Positions 11,882 to 24,133 of a stretch of 64,000 bases of DNA are shown here, one piece after another. The notes below the pieces were generated by a model. That model worked only from the letters and a program-made list of their open reading frames with translations. It was not told the DNA's origin and searched no databases. The position numbers and the translations under genes were made by a program. Location: contig CALSFV010000062.1 of the NCBI GenBank assembly GCA_943737045.1, positions 434,001 to 498,000 of the forward strand, given 5' to 3'. How positions within the stretch are numbered: the stretch's first letter is position 1; each line of letters opens with the position of its first letter. Origin of the DNA: Parapristionchus giblindavisi. Its lineage: Eukaryota; Nematoda; Chromadorea; Rhabditida; Diplogasteridae.

Positions 11882-14800
11882 TCAAACTAGAAAATTATCT
11901 TTCATTACTGTGTGAATTTTGTCACAAAACAATTCATGACAAGATAGATTTCTAGCAACACCCATGTTGTCATATACTATTTGAAAGAGCAAAAAATTCT
12001 GAATAAGGTAAACCTCAGTTCGCTTCGAACAGTTATCTTTTAGCGCGGCCATATTGACCGAAGTACGAAAGTAACTTTCACTCTGATATGGTGAAAACAG
12101 CTTATGAGATACAAAAATTACAACGATGCCTGTCGTGTGATATACCATTTGAAAGAGCAAAGAAATCTGATTAACATAAGTATTTCTCCCGTGCTGAAAG
12201 TCACAAAACTGGTTCAAACTAGAAAATTATCTTTCATTACTGTGTGAATTTTGTCACAAAACAATTCATGACAAGATAGATTTCTAGCAACACCCATGTT
12301 GTCATATACCATTTGAAAGAGCAAAAAATTCTGAATAAGGTAAACCTCAGTTCGCTTCGAACAGTTATCTTTTAGCGCGGCCATATTGACCGAAGTACGA
12401 AAGTAACTTTCACTCTGATATGGTATATTTAGTAATCTTTTACCATTTGAAAGAGCAAAAAATTCTGAATAACATAAGTATTTTTCCCATGCTGAAAGTC
12501 ACCAAACTGGTTCAAACTAGAAAATTATCTTTCATCACTGTGTGCATTTTGTCACAAAACAATTCATGACAAGATAGATTTTTAGCAACACCCATGTTGT
12601 CATATACCATTTGAAAGAGCAAAAAATTCTGAATAAGGTAAACCTCAGTTCGCTTCGAACAGTTATCTTTTAGCGCGGCCATATTGACCGAAGTACGAAA
12701 GTAACTTTCACTCTGATATGATGAAAACAGCTTATGAGATACAAAAATTACAACGATGCCTATCGTGTGATATACCATTTGAAAGTGAAAAAAAATTCTG
12801 AATAACATAAGTATTTTTCCCATGCTGAAAGTCACCAAACTGGTTCAAACTAGAAAATTATCTTTCATTACTGTGTGAATTTTGTCACAAAACAATTCAT
12901 GACAAGATAGATTTTTAGCAACACCCATGTTGTCATATACCATTTGAAAGAGCAAAGACTTCTGAATAAGGTAAACCTCAGTTCGCTTCATACAGTAATC
13001 TTTTAGCGCGGCCATATTGACCGAAGTACGAAAGTATCTTTCACTCTGATATGATGAAAACAGCTTATAATAATAATAATAATAATAATATTTATGGGAT
13101 ACAAAAATTACAACGATGCCTATCGTGTGATATACCATTTGAAAGAGCAAAGAAATCTGATTTACATAAGTATTTCTCCCATGCTGAAAGTCACCAAACT
13201 GGTTCAAACTAGAAAATTATCTTTCATTACTGTGTGAATTTTGTCACAAAACAATTCATGACAAGATAGATTTTTAGCAACACCCATGTTGTCATATACC
13301 ATTTGAAATGGCAAAAAATTCTGAATAAGGTAAACCTCAGTTCGCTTCATACAGTAATCTTTTAGCGCGGCCATATTGACCGAAGTACGAAAGTATCTTT
13401 CACTCTGATATGATGAAAACAGCTTATAATAATAATAATAATAATAATAATATTTATGGGATACAAAAATTACAACGATGCCTATCGTGTGATATACCAT
13501 TTGAAAGAGCAAAGAAATCTGATTTACATAAGTATTTCTCCCATGCTGAAAGTCACCAAACTGGTTCAAACTAGAAAATTATCTTTCATTACTGTGTGAA
13601 TTTTGTCACAAAACAATTCATGACAAGATAGATTTTTAGCAACACCCATGTTGTCATATACCATTTGAAATGGCAAAAAATTCTGAATAAGGTAAACCTC
13701 AGTTCGCTTCGAACAGTAATCTTTTAGTGCGGCCATATTGACCGAAGTACGAAAGTAACTTTCACTCTGATATGATGAAAACAGCTTATGAGATACAAAA
13801 ATTACAACGATGCCTATCGTGTGATATACCATTTGAAAGAGCAAAGAAATCTGATTAACATAAGTATTTCTCCCATGCTGAAAGTCACCAAACTGGTTCA
13901 AACTAGAAAATTATCTTTCATAACTGTGTGAATTTTGTCACAAAACAATTCATGACGCGATAGATTTTTAGCAACACCCATGTTGTCATATACCATTTGA
14001 AATGGCAAAAAATTCTGAATAAGGTAAACCTCAGTTCGCTTCGAACAGTAATCTTTTAGTGCGGCCTTATTGACCGAAGTACGAAAGTAACTTTCACTCT
14101 GATATGATGAAAACAGCTTATGAGATACAAAAATTACAACGATGCCTATCGTGTGATATACCATTTGAAAGAGCAAAGAAATCTGATTAACATAAGTATT
14201 TCTCCCATGCTGAAAGTCACCAAACTGGTTCAAACTAGAAAATTATCTTTCATAACTGTGTGAATTTTGTCACAAAACAATTCATGACGTGATAGATTTT
14301 TAGCAACACCCATGTTGTCATACAACATTTAAAAGAGCAAAGATTTCTGAATAAGGTAAAACTCAGTTCGCTTCGAACAGTATTCTTTTAGCGCGGCCAT
14401 ATTGACCGAAGTACGAAAGTATCTTTCACTCTGATATGATGAAAACAGCTTATAATAATAATAATAATAATAATATTTATGGGATACAAAAATTACAACG
14501 ATGCCTATCGTGTGATATACCATTTGAAAGAGCAAAGAAATCTGATTTACATAAGTATTTCTCCCATGCTGAAAGTCACCAAACTGGTTCAAACTAGAAA
14601 ATTATCTTTCATTACTGTGTGAATTTTGTCACAAAACAATTCATGACAAGATAGATTTTTAGCAACACCCATGTTGTCATATACCATTTGAAATGGCAAA
14701 AAATTCTGAATAAGGTAAACCTCAGTTCGCTTCATACAGTAATCTTTTAGCGCGGCCATATTGACCGAAGTACGAAAGTATCTTTCACTCTGATATGATG

Positions 14801-17800
14801 AAAACAGCTTATAATAATAATAATAATAATAATAATATTTATGGGATACAAAAATTACAACGATGCCTATCGTGTGATATACCATTTGAAAGAGCAAAGA
14901 AATCTGATTTACATAAGTATTTCTCCCATGCTGAAAGTCACCAAACTGGTTCAAACTAGAAAATTATCTTTCATTACTGTGTGAATTTTGTCACAAAACA
15001 ATTCATGACAAGATAGATTTTTAGCAACACCCATGTTGTCATATACCATTTGAAATGGCAAAAAATTCTGAATAAGGTAAACCTCAGTTCGCTTCGAACA
15101 GTAATCTTTTAGTGCGGCCATATTGACCGAAGTACGAAAGTAACTTTCACTCTGATATGATGAAAACAGCTTATGAGATACAAAAATTACAACGATGCCT
15201 ATCGTGTGATATACCATTTGAAAGAGCAAAGAAATCTGATTAACATAAGTATTTCTCCCATGCTGAAAGTCACCAAACTGGTTCAAACTAGAAAATTATC
15301 TTTCATAACTGTGTGAATTTTGTCACAAAACAATTCATGACGCGATAGATTTTTAGCAACACCCATGTTGTCATATACCATTTGAAATGGCAAAAAATTC
15401 TGAATAAGGTAAACCTCAGTTCGCTTCGAACAGTAATCTTTTAGTGCGGCCTTATTGACCGAAGTACGAAAGTAACTTTCACTCTGATATGATGAAAACA
15501 GCTTATGAGATACAAAAATTACAACGATGCCTATCGTGTGATATACCATTTGAAAGAGCAAAGAAATCTGATTAACATAAGTATTTCTCCCATGCTGAAA
15601 GTCACCAAACTGGTTCAAACTAGAAAATTATCTTTCATAACTGTGTGAATTTTGTCACAAAACAATTCATGACGTGATAGATTTTTAGCAACACCCATGT
15701 TGTCATACAACATTTAAAAGAGCAAAGATTTCTGAATAAGGTAAAACTCAGTTCGCTTCGAACAGTATTCTTTTAGCGCGGCCATATTGACCGAAGTACG
15801 AAAGTGACTTTCACTCTGATATGATGAAAACAGCTTATGAGATACAAAAATTACAACGATGCCTATCGTGTGATATACCATTTGAAAGAGCAAAAAATTC
15901 TGAATAACATAAGTATTTCTCCCATGCTGAAAGTCACCAAACTGGATCAAACTAGAAAATTATCTTTCATTACTGTGTGAATTTTGTCACAAAACAATTC
16001 ATGACAAGATAGATTTTTAGCAACACCCATGTTGTCATATACCATTTGAAATGGCAAAAAATTCTGAATGAGGTAAACCTCAGTTCGCTTCGAACAGTAA
16101 TCTTTTAGTGCGGCCATATTGACCGAAGTACGAAAGTAACTTTTTCTGATATGATGAAAACAGCTTATGAGATACAAAAATTACAACGATGCCTATTGTG
16201 TGATATACCATTTGAAAGAGCAAAGAAATCTGATTAACATAAGTATTTCTCCCATGCTGAAAGTCACCAAACTGGTTCAAACTAGAAAATTATCTTTCAT
16301 TACTGTGTGAATTTTGTCACAAAACAATTCATGACAAGATAGATTTTTAGCAACACCCATGTTGTCATATACCATTTGAAATGGCAAAAAATTCTGAATA
16401 AGGTAAACCTCAGTTCGCTTCGAACAGTAATCTTTTAGTGCGGCCATATTGACCGAAGTACGAAAGTAACTTTTTCTGATATGATGAAAACAGCTTATGA
16501 GATACAAAAATTACAACGATGCCTATTGTGTGATATACCATTTGAAAGAGCAAAGAAATCTGATTAACATAAGTATTTCTCCCATGCTGAAAGTCACCAA
16601 ACTGGTTCAAACTAGAAAATTATCTTTCATTACTGTGTGAATTTTGTCACAAAACAATTCATGACAAGATAGATTTTTAGCAACACCCATGTTGTCATAT
16701 ACCATTTGAAAGAGCAAAGACTTCTGAATAAGGTAAACCTCAGTTCGCTTCATACAGTAATCTTTTAGCGCGGCCATATTGACCGAAGTACGAAAATAAC
16801 TTTCACTCTGATATGATGAAAATAGCTTATAAGATACAAAAATTACAACGATGCCTATCGTGTGATATACCATTTGAAAGAGCAAAGAAATCTGATTTAC
16901 ATAAGTATTTCTCCCATGCTGAAAGTCACCAAACTGGTTCAAACTAGAAAATTATCTTTCATTACTGTGTGAATTTTGTCACAAAACAATTCATGACAAG
17001 ATAGATTTTTAGCAACACCCATGTTGTCATATACCATTTGAAATGGCAAAAAATTCTGAATAAGGTAAACCTCAGTTCGCTTCATACAGTAATCTTTTAG
17101 CGCGGCCATATTGACCGAAGTACGAAAGTATCTTTCACTCTGATATGATGAAAACAGCTTATAATAATAATAATAATAATAATAATATTTATGGGATACA
17201 AAAATTACAACGATGCCTATCGTGTGATATACCATTTGAAAGAGCAAAGAAATCTGATTTACATAAGTATTTCTCCCATGCTGAAAGTCACCAAACTGGT
17301 TCAAACTAGAAAATTATCTTTCATTACTGTGTGAATTTTGTCACAAAACAATTCATGACAAGATAGATTTTTAGCAACACCCATGTTGTCATATACCATT
17401 TGAAATGGCAAAAAATTCTGAATAAGGTAAACCTCAGTTCGCTTCGAACAGTAATCTTTTAGTGCGGCCATATTGACCGAAGTACGAAAGTAACTTTCAC
17501 TCTGATATGATGAAAACAGCTTATGAGATACAAAAATTACAACGATGCCTATCGTGTGATATACCATTTGAAAGAGCAAAGAAATCTGATTAACATAAGT
17601 ATTTCTCCCATGCTGAAAGTCACCAAACTGGTTCAAACTAGAAAATTATCTTTCATAACTGTGTGAATTTTGTCACAAAACAATTCATGACGCGATAGAT
17701 TTTTAGCAACACCCATGTTGTCATATACCATTTGAAATGGCAAAAAATTCTGAATAAGGTAAACCTCAGTTCGCTTCGAACAGTAATCTTTTAGTGCGGC

Positions 17801-18958
17801 CTTATTGACCGAAGTACGAAAGTAACTTTCACTCTGATATGATGAAAACAGCTTATGAGATACAAAAATTACAACGATGCCTATCGTGTGATATACCATT
17901 TGAAAGAGCAAAGAAATCTGATTAACATAAGTATTTCTCCCATGCTGAAAGTCACCAAACTGGTTCAAACTAGAAAATTATCTTTCATAACTGTGTGAAT
18001 TTTGTCACAAAACAATTCATGACGTGATAGATTTTTAGCAACACCCATGTTGTCATACAACATTTAAAAGAGCAAAGATTTCTGAATAAGGTAAAACTCA
18101 GTTCGCTTCGAACAGTATTCTTTTAGCGCGGCCATATTGACCGAAGTACGAAAGTGACTTTCACTCTGATATGATGAAAACAGCTTATGAGATACAAAAA
18201 TTACAACGATGCCTATCGTGTGATATACCATTTGAAAGAGCAAAAAATTCTGAATAACATAAGTATTTCTCCCATGCTGAAAGTCACCAAACTGGTTCAA
18301 ACTAGAAAATTATCTTTCATTACTGTGTGAATTTTGTCACAAAACAATTCATGACAAGATAGATTTTTAGCAACACCCATGTTGTCATATACCATTTGAA
18401 ATGGCAAAAAATTCTGAATAAGGTAAACCTCAGTTCGCTTCGAACAGTAATCTTTTAGTGCGGCCATATTGACCGAAGTACGAAAGTAACTTTTTCTGAT
18501 ATGATGAAAACAGCTTATGAGATACAAAAATTACAACGATGCCTATTGTGTGATATACCATTTGAAAGAGCAAAGAAATCTGATTAACATAAGTATTTCT
18601 CCCATGCTGAAAGTCACCAAACTGGTTCAAACTAGAAAATTATCTTTCATTACTGTGTGAATTTTGTCACAAAACAATTCATGACAAGATAGATTTTTAG
18701 CAACACCCATGTTGTCATATACCATTTGAAAGAGCAAAGACTTCTGAATAAGGTAAACCTCAGTTCGCTTCATACAGTAATCTTTTAGCGCGGCCATATT
18801 GACCGAAGTACGAAAATAACTTTCACTCTGATATGATGAAAATAGCTTATAAGATACAAAAATTACAACGATGCCTATCGTGTGATATACCATTTGAAAG
18901 AGCAAAACATTCTGATTAACATAAGTATTTTTCCCATGCTGAAAGTCACCAAAATGGT
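11882..18958. repeat. Higher-order repeat B, second copy expanded to 7,077 bp
   Basis: This block begins like the 7184 block but is about 2.4 kb longer through internal duplications. The segment at 13204 recurs 1,385 bp later at 14589, and 14589-16938 recurs with a 2,350-bp period (14951/17301, 15283/17633, 15714/18064). The monomer around 14300-14590 is a hybrid: its beginning matches the 9600-type (CAACATTTAAAAGAGC) and its later part is AAT-tract type. A third restart follows at 18959. Confidence 0.8.
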
Positions 18959-20141
18959 TCAAACTAGAAAATTATCTTTCATTACTGTGTGAATTTTGTC
19001 ACAAAACAATTCATGACAAGATAGATTTCTAGCAACACCCATGTTGTCATATACTATTTGAAAGAGCAAAAAATTCTGAATAAGGTAAACCTCAGTTCGC
19101 TTCGAACAGTTATCTTTTAGCGCGGCCATATTGACCGAAGTACGAAAGTAACTTTCACTCTGATATGGTGAAAACAGCTTATGAGATACAAAAATTACAA
19201 CGATGCCTGTCGTGTGATATACCATTTGAAAGAGCAAAGAAATCTGATTAACATAAGTATTTCTCCCGTGCTGAAAGTCACAAAACTGGTTCAAACTAGA
19301 AAATTATCTTTCATTACTGTGTGAATTTTGTCACAAAACAATTCATGACAAGATAGATTTCTAGCAACACCCATGTTGTCATATACCATTTGAAAGAGCA
19401 AAAAAATTCTGAATAAGGTAAACCTCAGTTCGCTTCGAACAGTTATCTTTTAGCGCGGCCATATTGACCGAAGTACGAAAGTAACTTTCACTCTGATATG
19501 GTATATTTAGTAATCTTTTACCATTTGAAAGAGCAAAAAATTCTGAATAACATAAGTATTTTTCCCATGCTGAAAGTCACCAAACTGGTTCAAACTAGAA
19601 AATTATCTTTCATCACTGTGTGCATTTTGTCACAAAACAATTCATGACAAGATAGATTTTTAGCAACACCCATGTTGTCATATACCATTTGAAAGAGCAA
19701 AAAATTCTGAATAAGGTAAACCTCAGTTCGCTTCATACAGTAATCTTTTAGCGCGGCCATATTGACCGAAGTACGAAAATAACTTTCACTCTGATATGAT
19801 GAAAATAGCTTATAAGATACAAAAATTACAACGATGCCTATCGTGTGATATACCATTTGAAAGAGCAAAGAAATCTGATTTACATAAGTATTTCTCCCAT
19901 GCTGAAAGTCACCAAACTGGTTCAAACTAGAAAATTATCTTTCATTACTGTGTGAATTTTGTCACAAAACAATTCATGACAAGATAGATTTTTAGCAACA
20001 CCCATGTTGTCATATACCATTTGAAATGGCAAAAAATTCTGAATAAGGTAAACCTCAGTTCGCTTCATACAGTAATCTTTTAGCGCGGCCATATTGACCG
20101 AAGTACGAAAGTATCTTTCACTCTGATATGATGAAAACAGC

Positions 20142-20142
20142 T

Positions 20143-20175
<33 letters not shown>
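20142..20175. repeat. Longest (AAT)n tract in the array
   Basis: This tract is two triplets longer than most of the others. It marks replication slippage after the HOR copies had formed. Confidence 0.85.
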
Positions 20176-20176
<1 letters not shown>

Positions 20177-21181
20177 TTTATGGGATACAAAAATTACAAC
20201 GATGCCTATCGTGTGATATACCATTTGAAAGAGCAAAGAAATCTGATTTACATAAGTATTTCTCCCATGCTGAAAGTCACCAAACTGGTTCAAACTAGAA
20301 AATTATCTTTAATTACTGTGTGAATTTTGTCACAAAACAATTCATGACAAGATAGATTTTTAGCAACACCCATGTTGTCATATACCATTTGAAATGGCAA
20401 AAAATTCTGAATAAGGTAAACCTCAGTTCGCTTCATACAGTAATCTTTTAGCGCGGCCATATTGACCGAAGTACGAAAGTATCTTTCACTCTGATATGAT
20501 GAAAACAGCTTATAATAATAATAATAATAATAATAATATTTATGGGATACAAAAATTACAACGATGCCTATCGTGTGATATACCATTTGAAAGAGCAAAG
20601 AAATCTGATTTACATAAGTATTTCTCCCATGCTGAAAGTCACCAAACTGGTTCAAACTAGAAAATTATCTTTCATTACTGTGTGAATTTTGTCACAAAAC
20701 AATTCATGACAAGATAGATTTTTAGCAACACCCATGTTGTCATATACCATTTGAAATGGCAAAAAATTCTGAATAAGGTAAACCTCAGTTCGCTTCGAAC
20801 AGTAATCTTTTAGTGCGGCCATATTGACCGAAGTACGAAAGTAACTTTCACTCTGATATGATGAAAACAGCTTATGAGATACAAAAATTACAACGATGCC
20901 TATCGTGTGATATACCATTTGAAAGAGCAAAGAAATCTGATTAACATAAGTATTTCTCCCATGCTGAAAGTCACCAAACTGGTTCAAACTAGAAAATTAT
21001 CTTTCATTACTGTGTGAATTTTGTCACAAAACAATTCATGACAAGATAGATTTTTAGCAACACCCATGTTGTCATATACCATTTGAAATGGCAAAAAATT
21101 CTGAATAAGGTAAACCTCAGTTCGCTTCGAACAGTAATCTTTTAGTGCGGCCATATTGACCGAAGTACGAAAGTAACTTTC

Positions 21182-21193
21182 ACTCTGATATGA
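21182..21193. repeat. Target-site duplication, left copy (RTE insertion)
   Basis: The 12-mer ACTCTGATATGA ends the satellite here and is repeated at 21493-21504, where the satellite resumes in register. Confidence 0.85.
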
Positions 21194-21492
21194 AAGAGTT
21201 AGAAGGAAGACTGGTGTTCGGGATTGGGAGAAGGAAGCGAAGAGAAGAAAATGCAGATGGGCAATGAAATTGAGGAATATGGAAGAACAAAGATGGGCTA
21301 GGAAGTTGACTACATGGATACCTTACAACCATATTAAAAGGAGACAGCCTGGACAACCTCCTCTACGTTGGCGAGATGAAGTGAGAAGAGTTATGGGATC
21401 GTTCTGGTGGTCTATACCAATGGATGACGCTAATCGCGTCATTACTCATCTGACCTAAGTCTGTCTGATATGATAAATGAATTTGAATTTGA
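21194..21492 (+). mobile_element. 5'-truncated RTE-like non-LTR retrotransposon insertion
   Basis: This 299-bp segment, unrelated to the satellite, lies between two copies of ACTCTGATATGA and inside an otherwise continuous monomer. It carries the last ~87 codons of an RTE-type reverse transcriptase ORF, then a ~34-bp 3' end closing in a short TTTGAA repeat (AATTTGAATTTGAA). That style of microsatellite-like tail is common in the RTE clade. The truncation, plus-strand polarity and TSD together indicate target-primed reverse transcription into the array. Confidence 0.85.
21195..21458 (+). pseudogene. RTE-like ORF2 C-terminal fragment
   Basis: This open frame runs from the insertion edge to a TAA. 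It matches the C-terminal tail following the RT domain in RTE elements: a VRRKTGVRDW segment, a basic KRRKCRWA stretch, then RWARKLTTWIP and GQPPLRWRDEVRR. No RT catalytic core or endonuclease is present, so the fragment is dead on arrival. The first ATG (21264) is internal and is not taken as a start. The clade call rests on the W-I-P ... G-x-P-P-x-R-W-x-D pattern recalled from the family, not on a search. Confidence 0.75.
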
Positions 21493-21504
21493 ACTCTGAT
21501 ATGA
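21493..21504. repeat. Target-site duplication, right copy (RTE insertion)
   Basis: Second copy of ACTCTGATATGA; the satellite monomer continues directly from it (TGAAAACAGC). Confidence 0.85.
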
Positions 21505-22322
21505 TGAAAACAGCTTATGAGATACAAAAATTACAACGATGCCTATCGTGTGATATACCATTTGAAAGAGCAAAGAAATCTGATTAACATAAGTATTTCT
21601 CCCATGCTGAAAGTCACCAAACTGGTTCAAACTAGAAAATTATCTTTCATAACTGTGTGAATTTTGTCACAAAACAATTCATGACGCGATAGATTTTTAG
21701 CAACACCCATGTTGTCATATACCATTTGAAATGGCAAAAAATTCTGAATAAGGTAAACCTCAGTTCGCTTCGAACAGTAATCTTTTAGTGCGGCCATATT
21801 GACCGAAGTACGAAAGTAACTTTCACTCTGATATGATGAAAACAGCTTATGAGATACAAAAATTACAACGATGCCTATCGTGTGATATACCATTTGAAAG
21901 AGCAAAGAAATCTGATTAACATAAGTATTTCTCCCATGCTGAAAGTCACCAAACTGGTTCAAACTAGAAAATTATCTTTCATAACTGTGTGAATTTTGTC
22001 ACAAAACAATTCATGACGTGATAGAATTTTAGCAACACCCATGTTGTCATATACCATTTGAAATGGCAAAAAATTCTGAATAAGGTAAACCTCAGTTCGC
22101 TTCGAACAGTAATCTTTTAGTGCGGCCATATTGACCGAAGTACGAAAGTAACTTTTTCTGATATGATGAAAACAGCTTATGAGATACAAAAATTACAACG
22201 ATGCCTATTGTGTGATATACCATTTGAAAGAGCAAAGAAATCTGATTAACATAAGTATTTCTCCCATGCTGAAAGTCACCAAACTGGTTCAAACTAGAAA
22301 ATTATCTTTCATTACTGTGTGA

Positions 22323-22368
22323 ATTTTGTCACAAAACAATGTCATTTGTCATTTTGTCACAAAACAAT
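22323..22368. repeat. Local 28-bp-period duplication within a monomer
   Basis: ATTTTGTCACAAAACAAT occurs at 22323-22340 and again at 22351-22368, separated by GTCATTTGTC. No other monomer read here shows this, so it is a private slippage event. Confidence 0.8.
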
Positions 22369-23734
22369 TCATGACAAGATAGATTTTTAGCAACACCCAT
22401 GTTGTCATATACCATTTGAAAGAGCAAAGACTTCTGAATAAGGTAAACCTCAGTTCGCTTCATACAGTAATCTTTTAGCGCGGCCATATTGACCGAAGTA
22501 CGAAAATAACTTTCACTCTGATATGATGAAAACAGCTTATGAGATACAAAAATTACAACGATGCCTATCGTGTGATATACCATTTGAAAGAGCAAAAAAT
22601 TCTGAATAACATAAGTATTTCTCCCATGCTGAAAGTCACCAAACTGGTTCAAACTAGAAAATTATCTTTCATTACTGTGTGAATTTTGTCACAAAACAAT
22701 TCATGACAAGAGAGATTTTTAGCAACACCCATGTTGTCATATACCATTTGAAAGAGCAAAGAATTCTGAATAAGGTAAACCTCAGTTCGCTTCGAACAGT
22801 AATCTTTTAGCGCGGCCATATTGACCGAAGTACGAAAGTAACTTTCACTCTGATATGGTGAAAACAGCTTATGAGATACAAAAATTACAACAATGCCTAT
22901 CGTGTGATATACCATTTGAAAGAGCAAAGAAATCTGATTAACATAAGTATTTCTCCCGTGCTGAAAGTCACAAAACTGGTTCAAACTAGAAAATTATCTT
23001 TCATTACTGTGTGAATTTTGTCACAAAACAATTCATGACAAGATAGATTTTTAGCAACACCCATGTTGTCATATACCATTTGAAAGAGCAAAGAATTCTG
23101 CATAAGGTAAACCTCAGTTCGCTTCGAACAGTAATCTTTTAGCGCGGCCATATTGACCGAAGTACGAAAGTAACTTTCACTCTGATATGATGAAAACAGC
23201 TTATGAGATACAAAAATTACAACGATGCCTATCGTGTGATATACCATTTGAAAGAGCAAAAAAATCTGAATAACATAAGTATTTCTCCCATGCTGAAAGT
23301 CACCAAACTGGTTCAAACTAGAAAATTATCTTTCATTACTGTGTGAATTTTGTCACAAAACAATTCATGACAAGATAGATTTTTAGCAACACCCATGTTG
23401 TCATATACCATTTGAAAGAGCAAAGAATTCTGAATAAGGTAAACCTCAGTTCGCTTCGAACAGTATTCTTTTAGCGCGGCCATATTGACCGAAGTACGAA
23501 AGTAACTTTCACTCTGATATGATGAAAACAGCTTATGAGATACAAAAATTACAACGATGCCTATCGTGTGATATGCCATTTGAAAGAGCAAAGAAATCTG
23601 ATTAACATAAGTATTTCTCCCATGCTGAAAGTCACCAAATTGGTTCAAACTAGAAAATTATCTTTCATTACTGTGTGAATTTTGTGACAAAACAATTCAT
23701 GACAAGATAGATTTTTAGCAACACCCATGTTGTC

Positions 23735-23739
23735 ATATA
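23735..23739. repeat. Possible short TSD of the LINE, left copy
   Basis: ATATA here matches ATATA at 27887-27891 in the uninterrupted satellite motif CATATACC. The LINE 3' tail is itself ATATA-rich, so the length is ambiguous and may be zero. Confidence 0.5.
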
Positions 23740-24133
23740 TTATATATTATATTTTATCTACATGCACACGCATGCAACGACACATGAAAATTATATGAAC
23801 AAAAATAAATAGGTGATGATATTGACTTCGCTATCTAGAAGAAAGAAATAAATGAAAGGTGACTCATGGCGGGGTTGGGGAATGGGGGGGGGGGTGAAAA
23901 GGATCTCCATACTTGATCAGTGGTCCCACTCGTAGATTATCTTGGTTGCACATGGAGCGTGAGCAAGGAGCAGTGGACGAAGCTGCATGGAATGAACAGT
24001 GGATGAGGCTGCATGGAACCGTGAGGATTCGGTTATTGTAGATAGTTGAGATGAACAAGACCAAAGATCAGAATGGAGATAAGCAACAAGGTGGAATGGA
24101 TAGGTGCTAAAGGAAGAGCAAATATACAAAACT
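23740..24133 (-). other. LINE 3' UTR and AT-rich tail
   Basis: This is non-coding sequence after the ORF2 TAA. It holds two imperfect copies of a 26-bp unit (23971-23996 and 23997-24022, sharing CAGTGGA-GA-GCTGCATGGAA). It also has a run of 11 G on the plus strand near 23884-23894. The 3' end is an AT-rich stretch at 23740-23760. No other gene is seen in it. Confidence 0.75.

Larger units (their letters stand above)
1..21193. repeat. 332-bp satellite array, left block
   Basis: This block is a head-to-tail tandem array with a basic period of 332 bp. Recurrent variants are 330 bp (2-bp deletion where TTTCACTCTG becomes TTTTTCTG), ~298 bp, and ~359-368 bp (with an AAT tract). It is AT-rich, all monomers share one orientation, and sequence identity between monomers is high. 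Long-range periodicities of 1,988 bp, 2,650 bp and about 4.7 kb are visible. No ATG-initiated gene, RNA gene or promoter is supported anywhere in it. The block runs off the left edge of the window and is interrupted at 21194 by an RTE-like insertion. A centromeric or pericentromeric role is inference from the architecture only. Confidence 0.97.
21493..23739. repeat. 332-bp satellite array, segment between the RTE and LINE insertions
   Basis: About seven monomers of the same family, in the same orientation and register as the block to the left. The segment includes one 330-bp monomer (about 21960-22290) and a local rearrangement near 22323-22368. It ends at TGTCATATA, where the LINE interrupts it. 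Confidence 0.95.

Noticed and set aside
1..23739. CENP-B box
   Set aside because: No match to the TTCG....A..CGGGA core was seen in any monomer type; TTCGCTTCGAACAG is only superficially similar.
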